Shown here: in pieces, positions 1 to 6,192 of the stretch
How the letters are laid out: each line of letters starts with the position of its first letter
Numbering within the stretch: position 1 is the stretch's first letter
NCBI GenBank assembly: GCA_000715605.1
Contig: KL568544.1
Location: 25,784-36,500 of the forward strand
DNA length: 10,717 nucleotides
Direction of reading: 5' to 3'
Origin: Streptomyces speibonae
GTDB lineage: Bacteria; Actinomycetota; Actinomycetes; Streptomycetales; Streptomycetaceae
The notes under the pieces: model-generated
The model's database searches: none
What the model was told of the DNA's origin: nothing
Seen by the model: the letters and a program-made list of their open reading frames with translations, nothing else
Translations under genes and position numbers: made by a program

Positions 1-36
1 CCCCAGCTCGGCCAGCCTCGCCTCGACGGCGCTCAT
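1..36 (-). CDS. RidA family (Rid/YjgF) protein, N-terminal 12 codons only
   Basis: Only the first 12 codons are present; the gene runs off the left edge. The visible peptide is MSAVEARLAELG, which resembles the start of actinobacterial RidA-like (YjgF/YER057c) proteins. The best-known members deaminate reactive enamine/imine intermediates. Its ATG overlaps the TGA of the upstream small gene in an ATGA (33-36), so the two are probably cotranscribed and translationally coupled. The identification rests on a short peptide plus neighbourhood: in mycobacteria a RidA homologue (Rv3678c) sits at the same place relative to the two ATPases. No catalytic residues are visible in this fragment. Confidence 0.6.
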   Translation of the reverse strand, partial: MSAVEARLAELG

Positions 37-194
37 GCCTGCTTCTCGCGCTTCAGGTAGGCCACCAGCTGCTCCGGGTTGTTCGGCCCGGGCACGACCT
101 GGACGAGCTCCCAGCCGTCCTCGCCCCAGGTGTCCAGAATCTGCTTCGTCGCGTGGACGAGAAGCGGCACAGTCGCGTATTCCCACTTGGTCAT
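33..194 (-). CDS. Small DUF4177-like protein, 53 aa
   Basis: A 53-aa protein beginning MTKWEYATVPLL and carrying WGEDGWELVQVV in its centre. The Tyr/Trp-rich beta strand followed by 'GWELV' is the hallmark of DUF4177-type small proteins, whose function is unknown. I take the ATG at 194 because an in-frame extension to 281 is low-complexity Ala/Gly/Arg with no ribosome site. In addition, TAGAGT (202-207, minus strand) ends exactly 7 nt before this ATG, which fits a leaderless transcript. The gene overlaps the downstream RidA start by 4 bp. Position matches small mycobacterial Rv3678A, beside the Get3-like ATPases (synteny from memory). No signal peptide, membrane segment or cysteine is present. 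Confidence 0.82.
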   Translation of the reverse strand: MTKWEYATVPLLVHATKQILDTWGEDGWELVQVVPGPNNPEQLVAYLKREKQA

Positions 195-201
195 GCGGCC
201 G

Positions 202-207
202 ACTCTA
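202..207 (-). promoter_or_regulatory. Candidate -10 box (TAGAGT) for a leaderless DUF4177/RidA transcript
   Basis: Read on the minus strand, TAGAGT is followed by 7 nt (CGGCCGC) and then the ATG at 194, so transcription would start at or next to the start codon. There is no purine-rich ribosome site before that ATG. TANNNT placed about 7 nt before a start codon is the usual arrangement for leaderless actinobacterial genes. I see no convincing -35 box. Confidence 0.55.
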
Positions 208-251
208 GCCGCTGCCGCAGCAGGTCCCGCGGCCCCCGCCCACCCCGTGTG

Positions 252-309
252 CCCGCGCCCCGCGCGGAGCGCGATGGCCACGGTGCCGGCCCACCGCGCG
301 GGGCGCGGG
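252..309. repeat. Perfect 16-bp inverted repeat in the divergent promoter region
   Basis: CCCGCGCCCCGCGCGG at 252-267 is the exact reverse complement of the sequence at 294-309, separated by 26 nt. The pair sits almost symmetrically between the two outward -10 boxes: 44 bp from the edge of the left box and 46 bp from the right box. It is outside both predicted transcripts, so a DNA-level role (operator or topology-sensitive cruciform) is more likely than an RNA hairpin. High GC makes chance repeats more common, but 16 perfect pairs is long. Confidence 0.6.
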
Positions 310-355
310 GCCCGCGAACGGCCACCCGGAGCCGCCGGGCCGCGCGGCGAGCATT

Positions 356-361
356 TAGGCT
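356..361 (+). promoter_or_regulatory. Candidate -10 box (TAGGCT) for a leaderless ATPase operon transcript
   Basis: TAGGCT ends 7 nt before the GTG at 369, with CGAAGGC between them, mirroring the arrangement on the other strand. The spacing puts the transcription start on the GTG. GAAGG could act as a very weak ribosome site, but it is too close to the start codon to be standard. No clear -35 is visible in the GC-rich upstream sequence. Confidence 0.55.
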
Positions 362-368
362 CGAAGGC

Positions 369-1346
369 GTGAGCAGGCTCCAGGTCGTCAGCGGCAAGGG
401 CGGAACCGGCAAGACCACGGTTGCCGCGGCCCTAGCGCTGGCTCTGGCCGAGGAGGGGAAGCGGACGCTTCTCGTCGAGGTCGAGGGCCGGCAGGGCATC
501 GCACAGCTCTTCGAGACGGAGGCGCTTCCGTACGAGGAACGGAAGATCGCCGTCGCACCGGGCGGCGGCGAGGTGTACGCCCTCGCCATCGACCCCGAAC
601 TGGCGCTTCTGGACTACCTCCAGATGTTCTACAAACTGGGCAGCGCCGGCCGGGCCCTGAGAAAGCTCGGCGCGATCGACTTCGCCACCACCATCGCCCC
701 CGGCGTCCGTGACGTCCTGCTGACCGGCAAGGCGTGCGAGGCGGTCCGGCGCAAGGACCGGAACGGCCGGTTCGTCTACGACTACGTCGTCATGGATGCC
801 CCGCCGACCGGCCGCATCACCCGCTTCCTCAACGTCAACGACGAGGTCGCCGGTCTCGCCAAGATCGGGCCGATACACAACCAGGCGCAGGCGGTCATGC
901 GGGTGCTGAAGTCACCGGAGACGGCCGTGCACCTGGTCACACTGCTGGAGGAGATGCCGGTCCAGGAGACCGCGGACGGCATCGCGGAACTGCGCGCGGC
1001 ACGGCTGCCGGTGGGCAGGGTCATCGTCAACATGGTGCGGCCGCAGGTGCTGGACGCCGACGCCCTGGAACTCGTGGCGACGGTCCCTCGTTCCTCCGTC
1101 GCGCGGGCGCTGTCGTCCGCCGGCCTCGGCGGCGCGCGGCGCGGCGGACACGCCGAGCGTCTGGTGGAGCCGCTGCTCGCGCAGGCGGCGGAGTACGCCG
1201 AGCGGTACGCGCTGGAGACGGAGCAGCGCGCCGTGCTGGCGGATCTGGACGTGCCGTTGCACGAACTGCCGCTGCTCGCGGAGGGCATGGATCTGGCGGG
1301 TCTGTACGCGCTGGCCCGGCAGTTGCGCGAACAGGACGTGTCATGA
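369..1346 (+). CDS. ArsA/Get3-type ATPase, first subunit (BagA-like), 325 aa
   Basis: A SIMIBI-class P-loop ATPase. The deviant Walker A GKGGTGKTT lies at residues 9-17, with signature Lys10 and P-loop Lys15. A switch-type DAPPTG lies at 143-148. ArsA, Get3/TRC40 and related ATPases share this arrangement. In mycobacteria two such paralogues next to whiB4 (Rv3679/Rv3680, BagA/BagB) were described as Get3-like partners; that comparison is from memory. I choose the GTG at 369, three codons before the first beta strand. The longer frame from 153 only adds an Arg-rich tail and crosses the divergent promoter. The gene ends in ATGA (1343-1346), overlapping the next small ORF. No arsenite-type Cys triad is seen, so arsenite export is not supported. 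The substrate is unknown. Confidence 0.88.
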   Translation: MSRLQVVSGKGGTGKTTVAAALALALAEEGKRTLLVEVEGRQGIAQLFETEALPYEERKIAVAPGGGEVYALAIDPELALLDYLQMFYKLGSAGRALRKLGAIDFATTIAPGVRDVLLTGKACEAVRRKDRNGRFVYDYVVMDAPPTGRITRFLNVNDEVAGLAKIGPIHNQAQAVMRVLKSPETAVHLVTLLEEMPVQETADGIAELRAARLPVGRVIVNMVRPQVLDADALELVATVPRSSVARALSSAGLGGARRGGHAERLVEPLLAQAAEYAERYALETEQRAVLADLDVPLHELPLLAEGMDLAGLYALARQLREQDVS

Positions 1347-1483
1347 CCGCCCGCACCAGCACGTCCCGGCCGCCCCGGTCGTCGCGGAACGGCCGTCACC
1401 TCCGTCACCGCCACCGCCGTACCGGCCCCGTCACGGGCCGGGAGCACCGGGATCGGAAGCACCGGAAGCAGGGGATGCCATGA
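1343..1483 (+). CDS. Putative small basic ORF (46 aa) linking the two ATPase genes
   Basis: An ATG-started 46-codon frame fills the gap between the two ATPase genes exactly. Its ATG overlaps the stop of the first gene (ATGA, 1343-1346), and its TGA overlaps the ATG of the second (ATGA, 1480-1483). The product is extremely basic: by my count 13 Arg, 2 Lys and 5 His, beginning MTARTSTSRPPRSSRNGRHL, with no Cys, Trp or membrane segment. Codon positions show G/C of about 70, 67 and 89 percent (first, second, third), the bias expected of a Streptomyces coding frame. It could be a real microprotein, or a translated spacer that keeps ribosomes coupled between the ATPases. I recognise no family. Confidence 0.5.
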   Translation: MTARTSTSRPPRSSRNGRHLRHRHRRTGPVTGREHRDRKHRKQGMP

Positions 1484-2868
1484 GCCGTCGTCCGGAACCG
1501 GCGGGGACCCAGGACCCGGCCCGTCACCACCTCTCCCCCACCCGCACGCTCGACATCGACCCGCTGATCGAGGACCCGGACACCCGGATCGTGGTGTGCT
1601 GCGGCTCGGGCGGCGTCGGCAAGACGACCACCGCGGCTGCGCTGGGCCTGCGCGCGGCCGAGCGGGGGCGCAAGGTGGTCGTGCTGACCATCGACCCGGC
1701 GCGCCGGCTCGCCCAGTCCATGGGGATCGACTCGCTCGACAACACGCCGCGCCGCGTCAAGGGCATCGACGACTCCGCGGGCGGCGAACTGCACGCGATG
1801 ATGCTCGACATGAAGCGCACCTTCGACGAGATCGTCGAGGCGCACGCGGACGCCGAGCGGGCCGCCGCGATCCTGGGCAATCCCTTCTACCAGTCGCTCT
1901 CGGCGGGCTTCGCGGGCACGCAGGAGTACATGGCGATGGAGAAGCTGGGGCAGCTGCGGTCCCGGGACGAGTGGGACCTCATCGTGGTCGACACGCCGCC
2001 CTCGCGCTCCGCGCTGGACTTCCTGGACGCGCCCAAGCGGCTCGGGTCCTTCCTGGACGGCAAGCTCATCCGCGTCCTGCTGGCCCCGGCGAAGGTGGGC
2101 GGCCGCGCGGGGATGAAGTTCCTGAACGTCGGCATGTCGATGATGACCGGCGCGCTGGGCAAGGTGCTCGGCGGTCAGCTGTTGAGGGACGTGCAGACGT
2201 TCGTGGCCGCGATGGACTCGATGTTCGGCGGGTTCCGTACACGCGCGGACGCCACGTACAAGCTGCTCCAGGCGCCCGGTACGGCGTTCCTGGTGGTGGC
2301 GGCCCCGGAGCGGGACGCGCTGCGCGAGGCCGCGTACTTCGTGGAGCGGCTGGCGGCGGAGGACATGCCGCTGGCCGGTCTGGTGCTCAACCGGGTCCAT
2401 GGCAGCGGCGCGGACCGGCTCTCGGCGGAGCGGGCGCTCGCCGCCGCGGAAAATCTTGAGGACCCCCGCATTGTGGATCAGGAGGACGGGAAAGCTGGAC
2501 TTCGTAACTCTCCCGACACGTACGACAGTTCAGAATCTCCCGCGGCTTCGGACGTTCCCGACGGAGGCTCCCCCGCCACCACGGACGTCGACTCCCCGGA
2601 CGGGAACACGGCCCCGGACGCGGATTCGGATGCCGGCGCGGAGCGGCCCGTCGAGCGGCTCACCGCGGGCCTGCTGAGGCTGCATGCCGAGCGGATGCGG
2701 CTGCTCTCCCGCGAGCAGCGCACGCGCGACCGCTTCCTCGCGCTCCACCCCGAGGTGGCGGTGACCGAGGTGGCCGCGCTGCCCGGCGATGTGCACGACC
2801 TCACAGGGCTGCGGGACATCGGCGACCGGCTCGCGGCCGACCGGCCGGAGCTGCCCGTCACACCGTAG
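1480..2868 (+). CDS. ArsA/Get3-type ATPase, second subunit (BagB-like), 462 aa
   Basis: A paralogue of the preceding ATPase. The Walker A-like loop GSGGVGKTT is at residues 42-50, with P-loop Lys48. The signature lysine of the deviant Walker A is Ser43 here. DTPPSRS follows at 171-177. A Met-rich helical stretch around 212-222 (Met212, 219, 221, 222) recalls the helical subdomain that binds hydrophobic segments in Get3, but that is inference. Residues about 324-390 are a disordered, Asp/Ser/Pro-rich insertion. This makes the protein longer than the mycobacterial homologue as I recall it. The first part of the insertion uses codons unlike the rest of the gene. The ATG overlaps the preceding small ORF, so translation is probably coupled. 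Its likely partner is the first ATPase as a heterodimer in the cytoplasm. The client is unknown. Confidence 0.87.
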   Translation: MSRRPEPAGTQDPARHHLSPTRTLDIDPLIEDPDTRIVVCCGSGGVGKTTTAAALGLRAAERGRKVVVLTIDPARRLAQSMGIDSLDNTPRRVKGIDDSAGGELHAMMLDMKRTFDEIVEAHADAERAAAILGNPFYQSLSAGFAGTQEYMAMEKLGQLRSRDEWDLIVVDTPPSRSALDFLDAPKRLGSFLDGKLIRVLLAPAKVGGRAGMKFLNVGMSMMTGALGKVLGGQLLRDVQTFVAAMDSMFGGFRTRADATYKLLQAPGTAFLVVAAPERDALREAAYFVERLAAEDMPLAGLVLNRVHGSGADRLSAERALAAAENLEDPRIVDQEDGKAGLRNSPDTYDSSESPAASDVPDGGSPATTDVDSPDGNTAPDADSDAGAERPVERLTAGLLRLHAERMRLLSREQRTRDRFLALHPEVAVTEVAALPGDVHDLTGLRDIGDRLAADRPELPVTP

Positions 2869-2873
2869 GCCCG

Positions 2874-2898
2874 GAGAACCCCCGCGTGAGGGGTCCTC
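2874..2898. terminator. Hairpin between convergent ATPase operon and wblA
   Basis: GAGAACCCC (2874-2882) pairs with GGGGTCCTC (2890-2898), with one A/C mismatch and a 7-nt loop. It starts 5 nt after the ATPase TAG and overlaps the wblA stop codon. There is no U-tract on either strand. It probably serves both converging genes. Confidence 0.5.
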
Positions 2899-3235
2899 AG
2901 CCGACCGCGGCGAAGTTCTCGTACACCTCGTCGTCGTTGAGGGGGACCACGCCCGTCCCCCGCTCGTACTCCGTGCGCGCGGTCTCCAGCAGCCTGCGCC
3001 AGGAGGTCACGGTCGGCCGCCGGCGCAGCAGTGCGCGGCGCTCTCGCTCCGTCATGCCTCCCCACACGCCGAACTCGACGCGGTTGTCCAGCGCGTCGGC
3101 CAGGCACTCCGTACGCACCGGGCATCCGGTGCACACCGCCTTGGCCCTGTTCTGCGCTGCTCCCTGCACGAACAGTTCATCCGGATCGGTAGTGCGGCAG
3201 GCAGCCTGCGCACTCCAGTCGGTAACCCAGCCCAT
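2897..3235 (-). CDS. wblA: WhiB-like Fe-S regulator WblA, 112 aa
   Basis: A WhiB-family [4Fe-4S] transcription factor. Cluster-ligand cysteines are Cys13, Cys35, Cys38 and Cys44 (C-X21-C-X2-C-X5-C). They are followed by the family GVWGG turn at 56-60 and a basic RRALLRRR stretch used for DNA or sigma-factor contacts. The MGWVTDWSAQAACR start and the neighbourhood (next to the paired ATPases and a class A PBP) identify it as WblA, the counterpart of mycobacterial WhiB4. In Streptomyces, WblA is a pleiotropic developmental regulator: loss blocks sporulation and often raises antibiotic production. I choose the ATG at 3235 because GGGAGAGGA lies 10 nt upstream. An in-frame GTG at 3292 would add 19 residues but has no ribosome site. 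A long upstream region (3236-3665) is consistent with complex control. Confidence 0.93.
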   Translation of the reverse strand: MGWVTDWSAQAACRTTDPDELFVQGAAQNRAKAVCTGCPVRTECLADALDNRVEFGVWGGMTERERRALLRRRPTVTSWRRLLETARTEYERGTGVVPLNDDEVYENFAAVG

Positions 3236-3361
3236 ACCGGCGCCGTCCTCTCCCGAATCGAGGCTCCCCCACGGCGGCAGCGGCATATTCACCGCCGCCA
3301 GTTGAGGACGTTACGGAAGGTGGGCACAGCGCAACACCCCCAGCGGGCCCAATCTTGAATG

Positions 3362-3373
3362 GTCCGAACGGAC
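3362..3373. promoter_or_regulatory. Palindromic operator-like site upstream of wblA
   Basis: GTCCGAACGGAC is a perfect 12-bp palindrome. With one mismatched pair it extends to ATGGTCCGAACGGACTAT (3359-3376). Its centre is about 130 bp upstream of the wblA start, in a locally AT-richer stretch with -10-like sequences on the minus strand (for example CAAGAT within 3351-3357). It could bind a dimeric regulator. I cannot assign it to a known factor. Confidence 0.4.
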
Positions 3374-3602
3374 TATGGGTAAGCGGCAGATCACCCGGGG
3401 GAGTGAGGGGGCGACATGCCCGGCAAAGGGGGCATTGCGGGTCACTTCAGTTGCGTCACAACGGACACCGCATGACACACGAGGCGGATCCGGACACGGG
3501 CTCAACACCCTTCGACGGAACTCATGTGAAAAAAGTCGAAGAGATCCGGAACGCTTCGGGGCTGCCGGACGTATTGATTACGTGGCCTCACTGCTGTGAC
3601 AG

Positions 3603-3632
3603 TTGAGTGCAGCTTAGGCCAAGGCATATACG
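3603..3632 (+). promoter_or_regulatory. Candidate promoter for the class A PBP gene
   Basis: TTGAGT (3603-3608), an 18-nt spacer and TATACG (3627-3632) resemble a housekeeping sigma promoter. Transcription would begin near 3639, giving a leader of roughly 27 nt before the ATG at 3666. Confidence 0.5.
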
Positions 3633-3665
3633 CTTGTCCGGCGAATGAGAACGTAGGCTGCTCCT

Positions 3666-5960
3666 ATGCCAAAGAAGCGCTCGGGCGGTGGCCTGTCTCC
3701 CACACAGCAGGCTGCCAAGTTCCTCGGTGTCAGTGTCCTCGCGGGGGCCGTCATGGCCGGCATCGCGCTGCCCGCCGTGGGCGCGCTGGGCCTGGCGGCC
3801 AAGGGTTCGGTGGAGAGCTTCGACGAGCTCCCGGCCAACCTGAAGACCCCGCCGCTGAGCCAGCGCACCACCATCCTCGACGCCGAGGGCGGCCAGATCG
3901 CCACGGTCTACTCGCGCGACCGCACGGTGGTCGGCCTCAAGGACATCTCGCCGTACATGCAGAAGGCGATCGTCGCGATCGAGGACTCGCGCTTCTACGA
4001 GCACGGCGCGATCGACCTGAAGGGCGTCCTGCGCGCGATGAACAGCAACGCGCGCAGCGGTGAGGTCTCCGAGGGCGCCTCCACGCTCACCCAGCAGTAC
4101 GTCAAGAACGTCTTCGTCGAGGAGGCCGGCGACGACCCGACGAAGGTCGCGCAGGCCACCCAGCAGACCATCGGCCGCAAGATCCGCGAACTGAAGTACG
4201 CGATCCAGGTCGAGGAGGAGCTGGGCAAGAAGACGATCCTCGAGAACTACCTGAACATCACCTTCTTCGGCCAGCAGGCCTACGGCATCGAGGCCGCCGC
4301 CCAGCGCTACTTCTCCAAGTCCGCCAAGGACCTCAACATCCAGGAGTCCGCCCTCCTCGCCGGTCTCGTCCAGTCACCGAGCCGCTACGACCCGATCAAC
4401 GACGAGACGGAGGCGAAGAAGCGGCGCAATGTCGTCCTGCAGCGGATGGCCGAGGTCGGCGACATCTCCCAGGAGCAGGCCGACAAGGCCGCGAAGAGCC
4501 CGCTGGGCCTGAAGGTCAGCAAGCCGAAGAACGGCTGCATCACCGCGGTCAGGGGCGCGGGCTTCTTCTGCGACTACGTGCACGAGGTGTTCCTCAACGA
4601 CCCGGTCTTCGGCAAGACCCGGGAGGAGCGGGCCAAGGTCTGGAACCGGGGCGGTCTGACGATCAAGACCACGCTGGACCCGCAGGCGCAGGAGGCGGTC
4701 CAGCAGTCCGTCAAGGACCACGTCTACCAGAAGGACGAGGTCGCCACCGCCGCCACCATCGTGGAGCCCGGCACCGGCAAGGTCCTCGCGATGGGCCAGT
4801 CCCGGCCGTACGGCAACGAGGCCAAGAAGAACGAGACGATGCTCAACCTCTCGGTCGACGCGAGCCACGGCGGCGGCGCGGGCTTCCAGCCCGGTTCGAC
4901 GTTCAAGCCGATCGTGGCCGCGGCGGCCCTCGAGGGCGGCATGCCGGCGACCAAGGTGTACGCGTCGCCGTACGAGATGGAGTACCCGAGCCCGGTCCAG
5001 GCCTGCGACGGCAAGATCTGGAACGAGAAGGGCGTCACGCTCACCAATGAGAACGAGACCGAGGTCGGTCCGTACGACATGAAGGAGGCGACCGCGAAGT
5101 CGGTCAACACCTACTTCATCGAGATGATCTCGGAGATCGGCATCTGCCCGGTGACGACGATGGCGGAGAAGATGGGCGTCGAGCGGGCCGACGGCGGTGA
5201 CCTCGCCCAGGCCCCGTCCATCGCCCTCGGCACCATGGAGATGTCCCCCCTGACGATGGCGGCCGGGTACGCGACGTTCGCCTCGCGCGGGATGTACTGC
5301 ACGCCGGTGGCCATCGAGTCGGTCACCCAGAAGGTCGACGGGAAGACGGAGTCCCTGGAGGTTCCGAAGTCGACCTGCCGGCGCGCGATGTCGGAGACCA
5401 CCGCCGACACCATCAACACCCTGCTGAGGGGTGTGGTCGAGGACGGTACGGGTACGCAGGCGGGCCTGGGCAGCAGCCGTCCCAGCGCCGGCAAGACGGG
5501 TACGACGGACGAGCGGTACGCGGCCTGGTTCGTGGGCTACACGCCGAACATGGCCGGCTCCGTCTGGGTCGGCGACCCCGCCCACAAGCGGAAGATGCAG
5601 AACATCACCATCGGCGGCGTCCCGCACGACAAGGTGTTCGGTGGTGCCGTACCGGGCCCGATCTGGCGCGACATGATGAACGGCGCTCTGGACGGCAAGG
5701 AGGCGCCCGACTTCAACCTGGTGAACATCCCGGACCGCAAGGACCGCGACAAGGACCGGGACAAGGACCGCGGCCGTGACCGTGACGACGACGGGAACAA
5801 CGGCGACGACGGCTTCCTCGGCGGCCTGATCAACGGCGGCGGTGGCAACGGCGGTCCCGGCGGCAACGGCGGCCCGGGCGGCACCGAGCCGGACCCGACG
5901 TTCTCCATCCCGGAGGGCTTCATCGAGGGACCGGGCAACGGCCCCGGAGGACGCGACTGA
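3666..5960 (+). CDS. Bifunctional class A penicillin-binding protein (transglycosylase/transpeptidase), 764 aa
   Basis: Polymerises and cross-links peptidoglycan outside the membrane. After a short basic N terminus there is one membrane anchor (about residues 18-44). The GT51 glycosyltransferase motifs follow: EDSRFYEHG (catalytic Glu106), EGASTLTQQ (136-144), RKIRELKYA (171-179) and the ALLAGLVQSPSRYDP block (229-243). The transpeptidase motifs are STFK (Ser411/Lys414), SVN (479-481) and KTG (610-612). All catalytic residues are present. I see no PASTA domain, which I recall in mycobacterial PonA2. Instead the C terminus is a charged Asp/Lys/Arg repeat (690-709) followed by a Gly-rich tail. 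A weak AGG precedes the ATG. The position beside wblA matches PonA2 beside whiB4. Transcription ends at a strong terminator at 5981. Confidence 0.95.
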   Translation: MPKKRSGGGLSPTQQAAKFLGVSVLAGAVMAGIALPAVGALGLAAKGSVESFDELPANLKTPPLSQRTTILDAEGGQIATVYSRDRTVVGLKDISPYMQKAIVAIEDSRFYEHGAIDLKGVLRAMNSNARSGEVSEGASTLTQQYVKNVFVEEAGDDPTKVAQATQQTIGRKIRELKYAIQVEEELGKKTILENYLNITFFGQQAYGIEAAAQRYFSKSAKDLNIQESALLAGLVQSPSRYDPINDETEAKKRRNVVLQRMAEVGDISQEQADKAAKSPLGLKVSKPKNGCITAVRGAGFFCDYVHEVFLNDPVFGKTREERAKVWNRGGLTIKTTLDPQAQEAVQQSVKDHVYQKDEVATAATIVEPGTGKVLAMGQSRPYGNEAKKNETMLNLSVDASHGGGAGFQPGSTFKPIVAAAALEGGMPATKVYASPYEMEYPSPVQACDGKIWNEKGVTLTNENETEVGPYDMKEATAKSVNTYFIEMISEIGICPVTTMAEKMGVERADGGDLAQAPSIALGTMEMSPLTMAAGYATFASRGMYCTPVAIESVTQKVDGKTESLEVPKSTCRRAMSETTADTINTLLRGVVEDGTGTQAGLGSSRPSAGKTGTTDERYAAWFVGYTPNMAGSVWVGDPAHKRKMQNITIGGVPHDKVFGGAVPGPIWRDMMNGALDGKEAPDFNLVNIPDRKDRDKDRDKDRGRDRDDDGNNGDDGFLGGLINGGGGNGGPGGNGGPGGTEPDPTFSIPEGFIEGPGNGPGGRD
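5733..5882 (+). repeat. Coding repeats: Asp/Lys/Arg tract then Gly-rich tract in the PBP tail
   Basis: Residues 690-709 alternate Asp with Lys/Arg (RKDRDKDRDKDRGRDR), encoded by imperfect GACAAGGACCGN units. Residues 719-739 are Gly/Asn/Pro-rich, encoded by GGCGGC-type units. They are probably a disordered extracellular tail, possibly wall-interacting. The tandem units are prone to length variation between strains. Confidence 0.75.
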
Positions 5961-5980
5961 CCGCCTCCGCGCGCACCGAC

Positions 5981-6022
5981 AGGACTCCCCCTTTTCCTGA
6001 AAGAGGGGGAGTCCTCTTTTTT
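5981..6022 (+). terminator. Strong intrinsic terminator after the PBP gene
   Basis: A 15-bp stem (5981-5995 with 6001-6015, one G-U pair) closes a 5-nt loop, CCTGA. It is followed by CTTTTTT. It starts 20 nt after the PBP stop and separates the PBP gene from the accessory cassette downstream. Confidence 0.93.
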
Positions 6023-6192
6023 CACCGATCGCACAACGGCATCGGACAAACCTCCGGCGGCTGGCGTAATTGCGCCAACATCATTGACCCGAACAGCTCC
6101 TTTCGTGAAAGTTTGCACCCCTTTCAAGAATGCCGAACCTCCCCGTATGGTCATCACGCATGTGAACGGGGTGTGGACAAAGGGGGCGGGGG
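6023..6192 (+). promoter_or_regulatory. Upstream region of the LuxR-type regulator with operator-like sites
   Basis: This stretch is AT-richer than its surroundings. It contains the near-palindrome GGCGTAATTGCGCC (6063-6076; 16 bp with its outer T/A). A -35-like TTGACC lies at 6084-6089, and the palindrome CTTTCGTGAAAG at 6100-6111, with a further CTTTC at 6121-6125. A weak -10 (GAAAGT, 6107-6112) lies 17 nt after TTGACC and overlaps the second palindrome, so that site could be an operator on the promoter. A purine-rich GGGGGCGGGGG immediately precedes the TTG start at 6193. Confidence 0.45.
6063..6076. repeat. Palindrome copy 1 (GGCGTAATTGCGCC)
   Basis: Differs by one base from the perfect palindrome at 9265-9278. 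Both are preceded by T, so 14 of 15 bases match. It ends 116 nt before the LuxR-type gene and is followed after 5 nt by CATTGACC. Confidence 0.7.

Larger units (their letters stand above)
3236..3665. other. 430-bp divergent regulatory region between wblA and the PBP gene
   Basis: I see no gene I can support here. Short frames at 3355-3606 and 3375-3599 lack ribosome sites and the expected third-position G/C. The region holds a perfect palindrome at 3362-3373, a TTCGAC/GTCGAA pair (3511-3516 and 3535-3540), an A-run at 3529-3534 and a promoter for the PBP gene at 3603-3632. The wblA ribosome site is at 3246-3254 (minus strand). I cannot place the wblA promoter with confidence. Confidence 0.6.

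Noticed and set aside
153..368. In-frame N-terminal extension of the first ATPase from 153
   Set aside because: It is Arg/Pro-rich, overlaps the opposite-strand gene and both promoters, and has no ribosome site. The P-loop fold starts directly after the GTG at 369.
1596..2459. Long overlapping frame inside the second ATPase gene (and similar long frames on both strands elsewhere)
   Set aside because: Arg/Gly/Ala-rich shadow translations are typical of high-GC DNA. The real frame has conserved ATPase motifs.
3236..3292. Longer WblA start (GTG at 3292)
   Set aside because: There is no ribosome site before the GTG, whereas GGGAGAGGA lies 10 nt before the ATG at 3235. The added 19 residues do not look like WhiB sequence.
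3355..3606. Short plus-strand ORFs between wblA and the PBP gene (also 3375-3599)
   Set aside because: They have poor third-position G/C, no ribosome sites, and they overlap the predicted PBP promoter.
4374..5627. 417-aa minus-strand ORF antisense to the PBP gene
   Set aside because: Its Leu/Arg/Val-rich composition is the reverse-strand shadow of a gene with all PBP catalytic motifs.
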